A stretch of 64,000 bases of DNA from Heligmosomoides polygyrus polygyrus (taxonomy: Eukaryota; Nematoda; Chromadorea; Rhabditida; Heligmosomidae), in assembly GCA_947396885.1 (NCBI GenBank), contig OX377201.1, forward strand, positions 21,553,923 to 21,617,922, given 5' to 3'. This document shows positions 22,908 to 35,400 of the stretch, in pieces. The number at the start of each line of letters is the position of its first letter. The first letter of the stretch is position 1. The notes beneath the pieces were generated by a model. It had not been told where the DNA came from, ran no database searches, and saw only the letters and a list, made by a program, of their open reading frames with translations. A program made the translations under genes and the position numbers.

Positions 22908-23265
22908 AGGATGTTGTAACCCAGGAGCTGGCCCCATTTGCCGACCTCTGTGGGCTTTACCCGGGAGAGCGCCAGCAGGAGGGCCACTGAGGGGCTGACT
23001 CAAGGGAGAGCTCATTTGCCCAGTTGCTCTCCATCCAAGGGCGATCAGCCAGCCTTTCGGCTGTTTCCATAAGGTCAGTCGGGTTGCCTTATTCCCTCAT
23101 AATTTTCGAGACTCCTATAGCTTGAAATGATCCTTGGACGAGTAATTTCTCAAAATCTTTTTCTCTTTTCCAGGCTCTGAAGAAGGCGGCCGAATAAAGC
23201 TTAAATAACAATCTTGGCTTAACAGCTTCACAACATCCTACATCACTATGAAGGAACACTTGAAA
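22908..23265 (+). mobile_element. Penelope-like element 3' end
   Basis: The segment starts with coding remnants for ELAPFADLCGLYP, the end of the GIY-YIG-side ORF seen complete in the 42178 copy. It continues through the shared 3' non-coding region (GGTCAGTCGGGTTGCCTTA, then CTCTGAAGAAGGCGG). The hammerhead-like hairpin is damaged here (loop deleted, GAATAAAG instead of GAAAC). Confidence 0.75.
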
Positions 23266-23520
23266 GGAGCAAACTAATGAGCAGTAGGCAAACTAAAACA
23301 AAGGGAGGAACATGGAACACGAATACGGAGGAACAACAAAAGCGCAACTAGTACAGAATAAAATAGCTATTCAGAATCCAACGTCCATGAAACCAGTTTT
23401 TGAAGGCTTTTTATTCAAGCAATAGTCCGCCTTTGGCGATAAAATGGTTAAGCAGAGGAATAACTCTTCGGCAGAAGAACCTTGACCTAACACCTGATTT
23501 AGCAGGAGAACTCTTAAGTT

Positions 23521-23990
23521 TTAGAAGACCCCTCTAGTACGTGAAGGCAGAAATTTAAAGAAGGTGGCAGAGTTGATACTTGTTCTTTCAGTGATAATTT
23601 TAAACGCCATTACTAAATCATTCCTATGTCTTCTGTTCTCTAAGCTAGGCAAACCATACAGTTTGCGCCTAACCAAACCACAAGGTATATAACGGCAGTC
23701 AACATCAGAACAGCTTGACACTAATTTTCTAATAAAATCATTTTTTACCCCTTCAAGGAGGCTTACATCCTTTTTCAAATTTGGACTAAAATTAGTAGTG
23801 CCACATTCAACTATAGGGCAGACCTAAGTTTTGTACGCCCTCATAAAAACGGACAACTCCGTTGGTCTAAGAGTCTTAAAAATATTGTATGTACGTGAAA
23901 AAGCTATGGTGAAAATGCTTCTGATATGACGATCAAAGCAAAGTCTATTATCAAAGAAAAGACCTAATCGTAAGTTACGCACTTCACTTA
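23521..23990 (-). mobile_element. CR1-like LINE fragment
   Basis: The minus-strand translation gives KKDVSLLEGVKNDFIRKLVS, RRKLYGLPSLENRRHRNDLV and AFKIITERTSINSATFF. This is the same RT C-terminal region as the other CR1-like pieces but a different subfamily. Upstream frames are broken by stops. Confidence 0.75.
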
Positions 23991-23999
23991 GGCAGTCCA

Positions 24000-24245
24000 A
24001 TTTGAATTTTTACGTCAAGACAATCTCCATAGCACATTGGACACTCTTTAAAGCAAGTTTGATGCTTTCTAAATGAAACTGAACAATTTCCAAATCAAAA
24101 CGAGCAGCATCTTCCAGATTAAACTAAGTACTTTTTAACATGGCTAGAGTATTTTGGTGTCTGAAAAAAATATAGCATGACTTTCTTTAAACAAGGAAGT
24201 CGTTAGAATTTTAAAACTTTGAATTTTTTAAAGGAATTAATGGTT
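24000..24245. repeat. Family B repeat fragment
   Basis: It shares CAATTTCCAAATCAAAACGA and the CTTTCTTTAAACAAGG type of phrases with 7890-8350 and 63735-64000. Non-coding. Confidence 0.5.
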
Positions 24246-24454
24246 TATAGGTTCCTTTAAAGTAAAATTAAGCGGTATTTTTAAACGGTAAAAAATAAGC
24301 TCTGTTATTACCCATCTAGTTCTTCGCGATTTTTATTTCATTGATAGTATAAGCGCTGTTTACAGCAAAGTGAAAATAGGTGTCTTTCTGCAAATCTTTC
24401 GTACTATCGCTGACAACTGTATAACTGAACGCTTTCCATCCCTTCGAGGTCAAC

Positions 24455-24630
24455 GAATTGGTAGCAGACTTGTCTGCGGGGATTAAGTTCTGAATTGTTT
24501 GTCAGATGGTCACAGCAAACCACCTTACAAATAGGCATTACAATCGCCCCATCGACATCCCAAAGAAGTAGAATGCGTAGCGCACCCTAAAACGAATTGA
24601 GCAACGCCATCGTTTATCCTTATTACCTTA
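24455..24630 (+). mobile_element. SINE 3' part
   Basis: A recognisable body (AGTAGAATGCGTAGCGCACC) and tail (GCAACGCCATCGTTTATCC), with a diverged upstream half and no head. Confidence 0.6.
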
Positions 24631-25014
24631 TAAGTGGAGAATGACTTCGAAAAGCAGAGTTTGCTCTTGCGCTTAGTTCAATCTACGCATTCGGGTTGCT
24701 ATCGGCGTTTAAGCTCTCATATGTATTGCAGCTCTCGAAGCAGACCCGACTAGAACCCGTACCTCCTGTTGACCTCTAGGCCACTACACAACTGGCGATG
24801 TTCGGTTGAACGCAACATCCATCTCCATTCATTATGAGAGCTATCAACTTCACTACCGGCGGCTTAAGGCTTAAAGAAAGCGATTTGAATCATTTCTGTC
24901 TGCGTGCAGTTCTCTATTGTTATCTATTATCATTATTTATTGCGGTACATGAAACGAACGTCATATAAGCGAAGACATCCATGCATCCCTGTGAGTGTGT
25001 TCTCCACTAAAAAC

Positions 25015-26920
25015 CATGAACAAAATCATTTGGAACTATCCTAGTCGGGGGGTGGCACATAACTAAAAACCATGGAACAAAATGAATAGGGATTCACGGA
25101 GCACCTTAAAGAGAACAAAATAGTACCTAAAAAACAAAAAAATGAGCAAACAAACAACAAATAGAAAAATATCGCAAACAGAAAAATAATATTCAAAGAT
25201 GTCTCCCCAGGAAAGCCGCATTCATACACCGCTGAGAGCCGCATGACAAGGGAAGAGTCTGAAGCTTATGTCCGAACAGGGGGAGCGACTCATATAGGGA
25301 GATCCCTCAAAGACTCACCCCTCAAAGATGTGTTTATTTTTTACCAAGCCGTTAAACCCAAGGAGTAGGGGTCACAATGGGACACGGCGCATCGCGAGTC
25401 TTGTACGCTCGCGATGCCCCTACCGGTAAGCGGCTCGGAGCGCAGTGGAAGTGAGGTTGCTTTATACGGGGAAGGTCGGGATTTAGTTCCTCTGCGCTGC
25501 TGCATTTTTGCATTTCAACTGACTGGTTGAGATTTGGGGGATTCTGACTCTATACGATTTTCAGATGTTTTTGCCTAATTTCCCAGCTGGATGCTATGGT
25601 ATTCAGCATGGTGATGTATAAATGTTCAACACCAGTGATACAAAGGTGCAAAGTGCATGAAGCAGCATTGGGCACAATACGGGCAGCGATAAACAGGCTT
25701 TCACAGTTTGTTTCCATACATTGACCAATGACCTCAGGAAAAACCATCCTGCTCAGATCTTCAAAAGAGACCAGGATGTGACGTCGGAGATGGTTAAAAT
25801 GAGTAACGAGGTGTGCGGATCCCGCAAATTAAGCTAAACGGCATCGATACACTCTTTTCCTCATGTCTACCTGTCACCTGGAAATCGAGGTCTTTTGAAG
25901 GTTTTCTAGAACCTAACACCAACAATGTTCGCCGACGCTCGAGAGGTGATCCACCTGCTCACGCTGAAGTGTGGCCCACCTTTAGACAAGGAACCTTCGA
26001 GGGAAGAAATCAAGCTGGCCGAACGGATAGACTTCTCAAGGACTTCGTAGCACGCCAACTTGAAGTTGGCGAAGGCGAACAGCTGGAAGTGATGGAAGAA
26101 AAAGAAGAAGAGGACTGATGGACGTGGAGAGGCAAGCAAGCAGTAGGCAGTGGAGCCCGTAGGCTTTTACGCTGTCCGCATTGTGACCAGTGCTGTTTTA
26201 TGCACTTTAGCCTGTCTATCACTGGTGTTGAGCGCTTATACATCATTATGTTGAATAGCTTTCTCATTGTCTTGTGGTTAGAAAATCGGTCAGTAATAAA
26301 CAAGTCACAAGAAAGGTACTCTACACATCGTTCAGCTGGAAAATGCACAGAAAACGTCTGAAAATGGTAAAGACGTCAGGATCCCCCAAATCTCTACCAA
26401 TCAGTTGAAATGCAAAAATGCAGCAGCGCAGAGGAACCAAACCCCGACCTTCCTCGCACGAAACAACCGCACTTCCACTGCGCTCCGAGCCACTTGTCGG
26501 CAGAGGCATCACTGGCGTACAAGACCCCCAAACTCGTGATGCGCCGTGCCCCATTGTGACGCCCTACTCCTTGGGTTTGACGACGACGAAAATAAACACA
26601 TTCTCCTACTAATTCAGGGGTGAAGATTCTCCTTATATGAGTGGCTCTCCCCGTTCAGACACACGCTTCAGACCCTTCTCTTGTGAGATGTTATAACCCG
26701 GCTCCACCATGGTGAGGGGGCGCACATCTCTTCACAACCGCGGTGAATTTTTGTTTTCGCTGTAATTCTTTGTTTTTCCGTGACTTTTGTCAACATGAGC
26801 CCTAATTTGCTCTCTAGAACCCGCTCGGTGAATGCCTAGCCATTTTGTTGCATGGTTTTTAGCTATATGTGCCACCCCCTCCCTGACTAGGATAGAACCA
26901 ACCATTTCTTTTTTGCCAAC
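25015..26920. mobile_element. Long inverted-repeat (palindromic) element, about 1.9 kb
   Basis: The left arm (25015 to about 25800) and right arm (about 26155 to 26920) are inverted copies. Aligned markers include ACTATCCTAGTC with GACTAGGATAG, CAACACCAGTGAT with ATCACTGGTGTTG, CTCCGAGCCGCTTACC-type sequence near 25430 with its partner near 26480, and TGCAGCAGCGCAGAGGAAC. Divergence between arms is moderate, with indels. The arms contain broken frames that look like old coding sequence (MRKLFNIMMYK, IDRLKCIKQHWSQCGQ on the minus strand). The 350-bp centre is unrelated to the arms. Confidence 0.8.
25925..26118 (+). pseudogene. Coding-like cargo in the centre of the inverted-repeat element
   Basis: One frame reads MFADAREVIHLLTLKCGPPL and KEPSREEIKLAERIDF. 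A second frame, offset by one base, continues LLKDFVARQLEVGEGEQLEV and MEEKEEED with a stop at 26116-26118. Together they look like the acidic, helical C-terminal end of one protein with a single-base frame break, or an exon end. I do not recognise the protein. A splice-like TAG precedes the segment. Placement between palindrome arms suggests captured host sequence. Confidence 0.4.
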
Positions 26921-28018
26921 CATTTGAAGGTACTGCAGACTAGCTCAGGTAATTCAAAACTGTGCTTTAAAGCTAGGTATGCAAGATGGCTCGGCACCTG
27001 AATACAGAAGAACTTACCGTTGTATTGGGATATGGTATAATATCGTTTCAGGACCACCTTTGGTTACGAAGGCGAAATTTTATAAAGCTACAAAACAGCA
27101 ACGTCCATGATCCTTGACTGCATTTTGAAGATGACACGGACACCTTTGGAAGAGTTTTGAGCTCAGCTTTCAATTTCAAGGCGCCGGAATCTTTGACGTC
27201 ACATTCAAATCATTTTTGGATCGTGCACTTGCTCAGCTCTTCAGTGGGTTGATCTCATACTGACAACCGTAGGAGTCACAGTGCTCTAACGTCTGCTGGC
27301 CTTGAGGGGCTTTTTTCCCTGACCTGGAAGCTATCAGGCATCTATAACGTCTTCCACTTCTTCATCAACACCTCCTCCACACATGCGTAGTCTTAATATG
27401 TTTATAACACCAAATGTGTATATATACACGAAATATCGAGTGCAATAAATGCGCACAAATACGTCGCCTATTCTAGTGGAGCTCTATTCGCTGTCAATTC
27501 AGCACATACAATCCGTACGAGTTAGCGATAAAATATCGTTACAGTCTTTGGTAAAGCAGGAACTAGGTGATATAGATGGACAGCGGGTGGCCGAGTTCGG
27601 TTGAGGATCTACGAATGAAATGAGATGAGTTGCGAGCAATACGATTGTGAACTCGTCCATTAAGGATTAACATCTACACGTTGTGATCGATGATCCCGAA
27701 GCGAAACCGTGAGTACGGTACGCGATTTGTGTCTTCTGTGTCTATCTATGATCTTCTTCGTGCTCCTGATTTCTTGCTCATCAAACGGAACATCGAACAG
27801 TACTGCCTCAGATCACTGAAAAATCGCAAGTGAAAATTGCATCAAGAAAGGCACAAGCAATGGTTAGCAATGATTAGATACATTAAGTATTATAGTTGCA
27901 TAAAATTAAATATCTATGTTGGATATTTTGGTTTCAGGTGGCACACTTCAAAACTAATACTAATCGAAGATGGAGAAGATGGAGGAGAAGAAGAAAAACA
28001 AGGAAAAAGAAGTGTTAT
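26921..28018. other. No recognisable gene
   Basis: AT-rich sequence with only short ORFs and broken frames. No repeat family from elsewhere in the window and no exon chain could be supported. Confidence 0.5.
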
Positions 28019-28095
28019 ATAGGATAAAAGGAAGGATCACCTATTTTTCGCCCCTTATGGAATGCGCCAAGTATTCTACGGTGAAGGCGGTTTCT
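28019..28095 (-). mobile_element. SINE 3' fragment
   Basis: GGATAAAAGGAAGGATCACC and TGGAATGCGCCAAGTATTCT match the tail and 3' body of the SINE on the minus strand. Confidence 0.5.
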
Positions 28096-28694
28096 GTTTC
28101 GGTTTGCATATGTTCTTCCTTGCAAAGCTGGTACAAATTCAGTGAGGAATGAACGTTTATTTGACCTGGGCGGGCTTGCACGCTAGGTCAATCCTGGTGC
28201 ACTCGGTAGCCAGCGCTTCGTCCCACTGCGTATCGAGCGCACATAGCGATCGAGACACTAACGAGAAATACGATGCGCACAAAACTGGGCGCCATCCCAA
28301 GTGAGGGGGGCACAGTATAACGGGACGTGTGCCCTACCCTCGTTCTCTCGGCATGTCCACCCCTACCCCCAACGCCGAAACTTCTGGGAAGACCCAACGA
28401 AAAAACATGAGAAGAAAAAGAAAAACGAAAGCAAACATTAATAAGCAAAAATACGTCGCAGGCGTCCCCGGGTCACGTCTACGTATCGCCCCACGGTGAA
28501 TCAGTCGACGCTCCCGCATTCGCTAGCGTGGGAATTTAAACAGGGGTTAGCCGCTGGAGCTTTTGCTGCTTTTATAACTATTTTTACAATATTCCTGCAA
28601 CGGGACCCGCTGTTTTCACGGATGGGCATCAGGTACGCACTTTTATATGTTGTGTTGTGTGAATTTATCTTCAAATACAAGTAGTGACTATGAG

Positions 28695-28710
28695 TGCCCC
28701 CCCCCCCCCC
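28695..28710. repeat. Poly-C tract
   Basis: A run of about 15 C residues. The surrounding 28100-29640 region has no supported gene. Confidence 0.9.
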
Positions 28711-29646
28711 GACTTGGGAAAACTGGTCGAATAAGGGAGCATCTTTTGCCCTAGAAAATTATGAGTCTTGTCAGGAAGTGGAGTCCTGGAGTGTGACAGA
28801 CCTTGGAACAACCAACCACCATACGATCTCGTAGGTCGGAAGTCCCAATCTACTTGACTGCGATGGATTTCTTGCAGCTTCAAAAAAGTTGGAAAAGGGC
28901 TTAATTCTTGATGTACTGCTGGACCAGTCAATGTCAACATCGAAGAAACTGGAGGAACTTATTTCGGAAACCAAAAGTGGTAGTTTTGAGCCCTGCTAAA
29001 GGCAAGAGCTTTCCTTACATTTCCTTAACATTGTCGGGCTTAAAACAGCCTTAATGAAAAACTTCGATGTACTCCATATTTTTCAAGTTAGCACGTCGTA
29101 ATGGACCACTCTGGCACGAGACAGGCACAAAGTTGTTGAGCCCACCCGGGCGGTAACAGCTGGTGCCTTTAGCAGGTCTTATTAGTTCAGTGCCGAGTAG
29201 CGATGGAAATGGGTCGAGCAAAAATTCCTTATAATTTTTATTTTTAATTTGTTTGATTGTTGTTTGAATTTGATTCTACTATTTTTACTTTTTATTTCTT
29301 CCAAGAGGACCTCACCTCACTCCGGCATTCACCGAACACTCGCAGAACTCGCCAGCCTCTCGTTTCCAGTTCATTCTCCTCGTACAGGTGCGGAGAGACG
29401 CCTTAGCTTTGTGCTCGGCAATCAGCGGTTGGCAGCTGAAAGTAGCAATTCGATGGAAACATCTAAATTGGGTTTACGTTTCGCAGCAGTAAAAGATCAT
29501 CGACCAAGGACAGGAGCACTTTTACTAAGGGTAACAAACACTATTCAAGTAGTAGAAGGTTGGTCGAAGCTTTGACTATTTGAAGCTCCCTACCTTTTTC
29601 TAAAAAATGGTCATTTTAAACTTCAGTTCAAATCGGAACGTTGGGG

Positions 29647-29805
29647 TTCGTGTAGCGCAGTCGGGAGAGGTGCCGGCTGTCACGTACACCCGATACCAGG
29701 TTACTGATACGATTTTCCCCTAGGTCAACCAAGCTTTACATCCCAGTCGGGTCGGTGAATTGGTACCAGAATGTACGGAAAGGATAAAGTACCTAACCGA
29801 CCTCT
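29647..29805 (+). mobile_element. SINE, 5' half
   Basis: An intact-looking A box (TGTAGCGCAGTCGGGAGAGG) and the first half of the body to GGAAAGGATAAAGTACC. The 3' half and tail are missing. Confidence 0.75.
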
Positions 29806-30064
29806 GCACCGTTATATCACGACCTAGTTAACTGCTTGAACTATATAAAATAAAATTACTTATTACTTTCATTCTCATTTATTGCATTCGTTGGGTTAGG
29901 CTCCTTGTATGTGAGCTTCTGAACGCTGCAGAACACTTAAAAATAACATTCAGGGCATAGTGATACTACGATCGTTTTACATTGTTGTTTTCCTCGTTAG
30001 GTTACCAGTGTTGTGGAAGATCACTTTGTTTGTTATTTCCCTTTATGAGAGCACTAAGGTACAG

Positions 30065-30067
30065 TTA

Positions 30068-30127
<60 letters not shown>

Positions 30128-30128
30128 G
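30065..30128. repeat. (AAAT)n tract
   Basis: About 15 AAAT units directly joined to the SINE 3' part that follows. Confidence 0.9.
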
Positions 30129-30295
30129 CGCCGACTTGTCCGTCGGCCGACCACCGCAGGGTACTGTAGGCCAAACAAATACACATTAAAATCTCCTCCA
30201 CAACATCCCGCAGAAATAGAGTGCGTGGCGCATCCCGCAAAGGGATTGATTAGCGCCGACCTCTATCCTCTTACCCTTCACGCTTTCAGTATCAC
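30129..30295 (+). mobile_element. SINE 3' part
   Basis: It contains AAATCTCCTCCACAACATCC and GAGTGCGTGGCGCATCCC, with a CCTCTATCCTC tail. The head is missing. Confidence 0.7.
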
Positions 30296-30329
30296 ATTCC
30301 GATCTGCCACGTCAAAAGTCCCAAAACCG

Positions 30330-30500
30330 CTTGATATTGCCCGGGTTCCCAAATTCCTTTGCGAGCAGTTTGATCCGTAGTCAGCGCGGTAGCTGACCCT
30401 GATCTTTGTCCAGTCGCTCTTGGTCGTTCGCCACTTGAGAGTTAGTTGCCCCGAAGTGGCTAAACACAGTCGAGCGCTCGCACGATGACAAACGGGTAAA
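30330..30500 (-). other. Possible DSL-like exon remnant
   Basis: The minus strand has an open stretch reading LTLKWRTTKSDWTKIRVSYR followed by ADYGSNCSQ. The W..I.VSYR...YGSNCS arrangement recalls the start of a Notch-ligand DSL domain, but the first expected cysteine is absent and no clear donor follows. The nearest neighbour is the candidate exon at 30612-30695. Confidence 0.2.
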
Positions 30501-30611
30501 AATAGGCCGCCGCTTCGGAAGACGATATTGTTATTTACTCGGAAACACGCGCGGGATTATCGCGTGAAGGACGGCTCGTGAATGGCGATGAAGCGCCGCC
30601 GGGCGCCTCAC

Positions 30612-30695
30612 TTCGAAACGAGTTCGTCGTCAGTGCCCACTATGAGATGGCAGCGATCATTCAGGACCAAAGAGTACAACACCACCCCTAAGCAG
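30612..30695 (-). CDS. Candidate sixth exon of the secreted cysteine-rich gene
   Basis: An 84-nt minus-strand segment is bounded by CAG at 30698-30696 and a GTGAGG donor. It is phase-compatible with exon 5: the two leftover bases plus its first base give Asn. It would continue the protein as NCLGVVLYSLVLNDRCHLIV, adding two cysteines. The acceptor is not strongly pyrimidine-rich, and one in three random segments would fit the phase, so this is tentative. Confidence 0.3.
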
Positions 30696-30899
30696 CTGGA
30701 TGAGGGAGCGGAACGTGCAAAGATTCCCTTATGATGTACAGCTGCTACCTTATCGTTACACACCAACACTGTTTGCTGGAGAGCATTCTGAGATTCTGTC
30801 CTGCGCAGTTCTCCTGTTGCTTGTCTCCACTGAATTTCGTGTTCTACGACCCTTACCGACATACCTAAATGAACATGATGAATATGCGATTCGCAGGAT

Positions 30900-31640
30900 C
30901 ATTTTCAGTGGGATCGGACGCTTTTCAAATCAGATTTTACACTCTTCTAAGCTAGCCTAAAAACGTTGGGTACATGTCGCGTAGGTGAGCAGCATTGGTA
31001 GATGGGAGTACGCCAGCGAAATCAAAACGAACTGTTCCAAATCGAAATAACCTTCAGGTAGGCTAAACTACAGGCTTATAAAGATGGTTAGAATATTTTT
31101 TTCTTCAAGAAGATTTGGTAGAACTTTGATTGAAATTTTTAAGTTTATCTGCCCCAGATCGCGCGATGCAGTCAAATGTTCGCCGCGACTTTTATTTGAT
31201 TGATAGTGTAAATGCCACTTACATAAACCATCAAAGTGAGGATACATGTGTTCTTTATGGTTGTTTTCGTTGCCTCGTTAACAGGCGTCAAACTCTATGC
31301 AAGCAGAAATTCTGCTATAAATCAAGCAAAAATCGCAACGCTTTGGAGAAGGGCATGGCGCAATCTCTTTTTTAACTCTAAAAAGTTGCCACCTTCCAGC
31401 TCAAACAAGCTTTAACTTATTATTTTTCTTTAAAAAATAAAAATTTTATCACACTTCAAACAATGTGTTCACTTACTGGGTGTAGGAATGAAACTCCAAA
31501 GAAAATTAACTTGGAAAAATTGTTGAAAGAGTTCGCCTTGAAATTTTGAAAATTTGAAAGAGGTTGTTTTGATTTCAAAAGTCTTAGGCTAGCTTAGAAA
31601 AATGTCCAATTTGATTTGAAAAGTGTCCATTTCGACGTGA
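30900..31640. mobile_element. Family B element, palindromic, with inserted MITE half
   Basis: The left end (TCAAATCAGATTTTACACTC, CTAAGCTAGCCTAAAAACG) and right end (CTTAGGCTAGCTTAGAAAAA, TGATTTGAAAAGTGTCC) are inverted. Positions 30972-31019 hold half of a family A MITE (TACATGTCGCGTAGGTGAGC). The interior is non-coding. Confidence 0.6.
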
Positions 31641-31675
31641 AAATAGTATATAAGCAGAAGGCGATGCGATTTTTA

Positions 31676-31990
31676 TGGTTGGACAAGGCGGAAAGGATAA
31701 AATGCTAAAGAACAGTGGTAATCAATCGCTTTTCGAGATGAACTACGTACTTTACCCCTACGGGATGTAGTGCGGACACTTCGAATGCGTATACGGCCTG
31801 AACAATGACTTGCAGGAGCAGTAGATGGACAGGTCAGTGTTTCATCCTTTCCAAACAAGTCTGCTACCATTTCGCTGCCCCGGAGGGATGTAGGGCTTGA
31901 CCGGCCTGAGCGAGACGTCCGAACCAGAAGTCTGGAATTGGTTGCAGACTACAGGCAGCGCCCCCTACGACTGCGCTACCACATGCTGAG
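31676..31990 (-). mobile_element. tRNA-derived SINE, diverged
   Basis: The minus-strand copy runs from a GGATAAAATGC tail to a diverged head near 31985 (GTAGCGCAGTCG on the minus strand). Body markers such as GTATACGGCCTGAACAATGA are present. Confidence 0.7.
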
Positions 31991-32105
31991 GGAATATGGT
32001 TGGTTGGCGATAAACTCCATCGAAGTCTGGTGGCTCAAAGCTTCTTCAGATAAGCATTGGTCTTTTTCAAAGGTTCTCCATCTGGTAGCAAAACCAAGAA
32101 ATTGA

Positions 32106-32246
32106 TCCGGGGTCAGATTCATCAAGCGCTTACCACCCGGTAACGGTGAAAAGTACCGTCAAACCTGATGCTGATGAATCTCATATCAGGGAGTTTGGCG
32201 GTACTTTTCACCGTTACCGACTCGTAGGCGGTTGATGAATCTGGCC
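32106..32246. mobile_element. Hairpin MITE, about 140 bp
   Basis: The left arm CGGTAACGGTGAAAAGTACC pairs with the right arm GGTACTTTTCACCGTTACCG. The outer arms CAGATTCATCAA and TTGATGAATCTG also pair. Loop near CTGATGCTGATGAATC. Confidence 0.8.
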
Positions 32247-32415
32247 GCTGGACCAGTTCTTGGCTTCAAAAAAATATTCAGAATGCTGGATTTGAGATCT
32301 GAAAGTGTGGATACAAACTAAATTAAATGAAATGAACTATAAGGATCCGTGCAGTCGAATCCCTTACAATCTGAAATACCTAATATACATAGTATGGTAT
32401 AGCAAGACGACTCAC

Positions 32416-35400
32416 TTCTTCTGATCGAAGCAGAATCCATTCGCGTTCTTCGCAATGAAGCAGTCCTTGATGCATTTGGCAAAGTTTCCCGCCGCGCCCA
32501 CAATGTGCTTGATAGGCGCAATGATCGACTGAAAAAATTTGCCGTTTGTGTCTTCTAGCAGAGACAGGTGATAAAGGACAAAGTTTCTCCATCGCATGCG
32601 AATGCGCCGCGAACTCATGCGCTCTTCACGCTTCTTGGAGCGCAGCCAAGACATTTTCTCAAGCTCTGTGACTTTTCTTATAGTTTATGTAGGAAGTAGG
32701 ACAAGCAACCACACCGTTTGGCCTCACCTGCACTGCAGCAGACTGGTTTACCAACCGGTTCTCACCAATGGCGAACAGCTTGATGATATTGGTCTTCGGA
32801 ATCTGCGGTCCATTACTGTCTGGGACGCAACTGAAAACACTGAGTTGCAGGGCGTGCATGTTTCTAATTATAAAACATCTTCCAGTAGACGAAGGAGGAA
32901 AGGTGATAAAAGCGGAATAGGTCATAGGAACAAACTCGGGCACTCACCCTTCAAGCTTCTGCTCGAAGCACGTAAGGAATCCTTGCAGCAAGTCCTCCTT
33001 CTCATCGAAACACTTCCGAAGGTCTTGCGGGCGATTGGTGATCTGAAACACAGAGAGTGAGCTAACAGTGAGCAGCAAAAATATTCGAAAACAAATAAGT
33101 TTCAAGGGAAGTTGAGAAATTTAATTCAGTGCATTGTTCCCGGTTTCTAAATGTTTGTTGCGACTGTCATCAAAGCATAGAACCAGGAGAAGCTTTAGAA
33201 AACGGACTCTCGCTTTACCGTGGAAAATGTATGTGTAGAGAGTGTAATAGGTTCTTTAGAAATAGGACCAAGGTAAAGGTCATAACCAATTTATTCACAT
33301 TAACTTGGCTGTTTAGACGCGCAAAGTGCAATCGGAGGAGGTTCCGTCTGTGGCGTGTACCTGACTCCAGGTTCTTGGTACGAATTTGCCGCCCATGCCA
33401 AACAAGCCATCTATCCCTCCGAGGTTAATGAATTGGTAGCAGACTGTCTGGGAAAGACGGAACACAGTTGTGTTCAACGGTTGACCATCGCAAGTGATAT
33501 TATATATCAAATACGCATTCAAACCGCCTCCTCGACATCCCGTAGAGGTAAAGTGCGTGGCGCATCTTGGAAAGGGACTGCTTAATTCCTTTGTTGTTTG
33601 CGTATGAAAAGTGTCCGTAAAAAATAAATAAAAATAAACAGAAAAAAGCCTAAGGATGCATTTTGTTTAGCCTATGGACAACCCTATATTTGCCGAGTTC
33701 TGAAGGAAAGTCGCATTATTTTCTAGAGCAATATAAAAATAAATGCGAGAATTTCATCGAGAGGGTGAAGAATAAAATAATATTGATAATAATAATAACC
33801 CTAGGGTTCATTCGCAAGGTTTACCAGCTCATAATCAATAGAAAAGAGGGAGAAGAACAACTTTAGTTAGTTTGTCTGTAAAACAGAAGATCTAAAGGTG
33901 ACCATTCGATGGTTTTTAAAGTTGCTTGGGCATTGAGGCTGAATTCTACTGATACTTTTAACCTAATGCATTCTGGAATTAGAAGAGAATGTGCTAGGCT
34001 GAGAAATTCGGATAATCGGTTACAGATCCGTCACCAAGTCTTCCCATCATTATCATCATCATTTTCATTAGCGTCTGTCCCGCTTGGTGGTGGAGTCCGC
34101 TCTTCTGGTGTGGTGACGCCAGTTCTCCCGATCAAATGCTTGATCAGGGTGCACACCAGCCATCTCTAAGTCCAAGCGCAACGTATCTAGCCAACGTTGC
34201 TTCGGGCGTCCCCTGGGCCGCTTTCCAGGGGCCTAAAGATTCAGGCCAATCTTACGGACGGTGTCGTCGTTAGCGCGGAGGATGTGGCCGTACCATCGAA
34301 GACGAGCTTCGCGCAGCTTCTCGGCTATCGGGGCGGCACCGAACTTCTGTCGTATGGTGTCGTGCGAAGTCTTCCCATTCCCATAAAAGTAATTTAGTCA
34401 CTCCAAATATTGCTTACCCAGAACCACTCATGTATGTATTTTTATTTATTTATTTGCTTATTGTACTCATAGGTGCGCTATAATCGAACAAAACGAAAAC
34501 GATTCGTATGAACGCTTATCCTTTTCTCCACTGACTGACTGGTTTTTTTCAGATCGTACTTTACGCTAGAAAGAAATTTGGTGAAAACCCCACAAATAGT
34601 AATAAGCGAATGGTATTGTGATCTGCATTACAAAACGCGCTATGGGCTAGTAGATAGTTTACCCTAATTATACCATTGAGAACTAAGAAAAGGCACTAAC
34701 CTAGCATTGTAAGCCTATCTCGACTATCAGTGCAAACAACAAAACGATCTTTACAAAATTATCATTATATTTAACTAAGTAATCATAAGCGAGCCAGATT
34801 TTGTTGTTCGTTATCCGGCCGAAAACCTCCGAATAACGAACAACAAACCGGATAGGCCGAAACCTGCCAGAAACTGGATAACGGATAAAGATTAATCCGC
34901 TAATCCCCGTCACCGACGCCGGAGGGATGAAGGCTTGGTTGGCCTGGGCGGGAAATCCGAACCATGAACCTGGTATCGGGTGCACGCGACATCCGGTATC
35001 TCTTCCGACTGCGCTACACGCGCCCATTTATCGAGTTCGTAAAAAAACTTGCTCAACTGAACGGAAAGAAATCGTAGCAGATCAAGCTCATTATTAGTAT
35101 AAAGAGAGGCAGAATGGATGAAAGCAAGGTGAAAACGACAACTATTTCGGTACATATTGGTTTAATTTTGGTTTATTACCCAAGTTTGAGAGCATTCCTC
35201 AACGACATCGATACACGGTCCAGGATCAGGACGTCCATCTAGGAAGGATACAGGTATGTTAACTAGATCTCTCATCCGTCCCTCTCTTACTGATGAGCAC
35301 GGGGGATGAGCACTTCTTGGTTTGGCTTTCGTATAAGGGCCCGTGCGAAACGAAAACCAAACTATCTCTTTCCTTTTTCATTTTTTGCTTGGCTTGGTTC

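Noticed and set aside
32596..33060. 154-codon plus-strand ORF
   Set aside because: It is the antisense of exons 3 and 4 of the secreted cysteine-rich gene.
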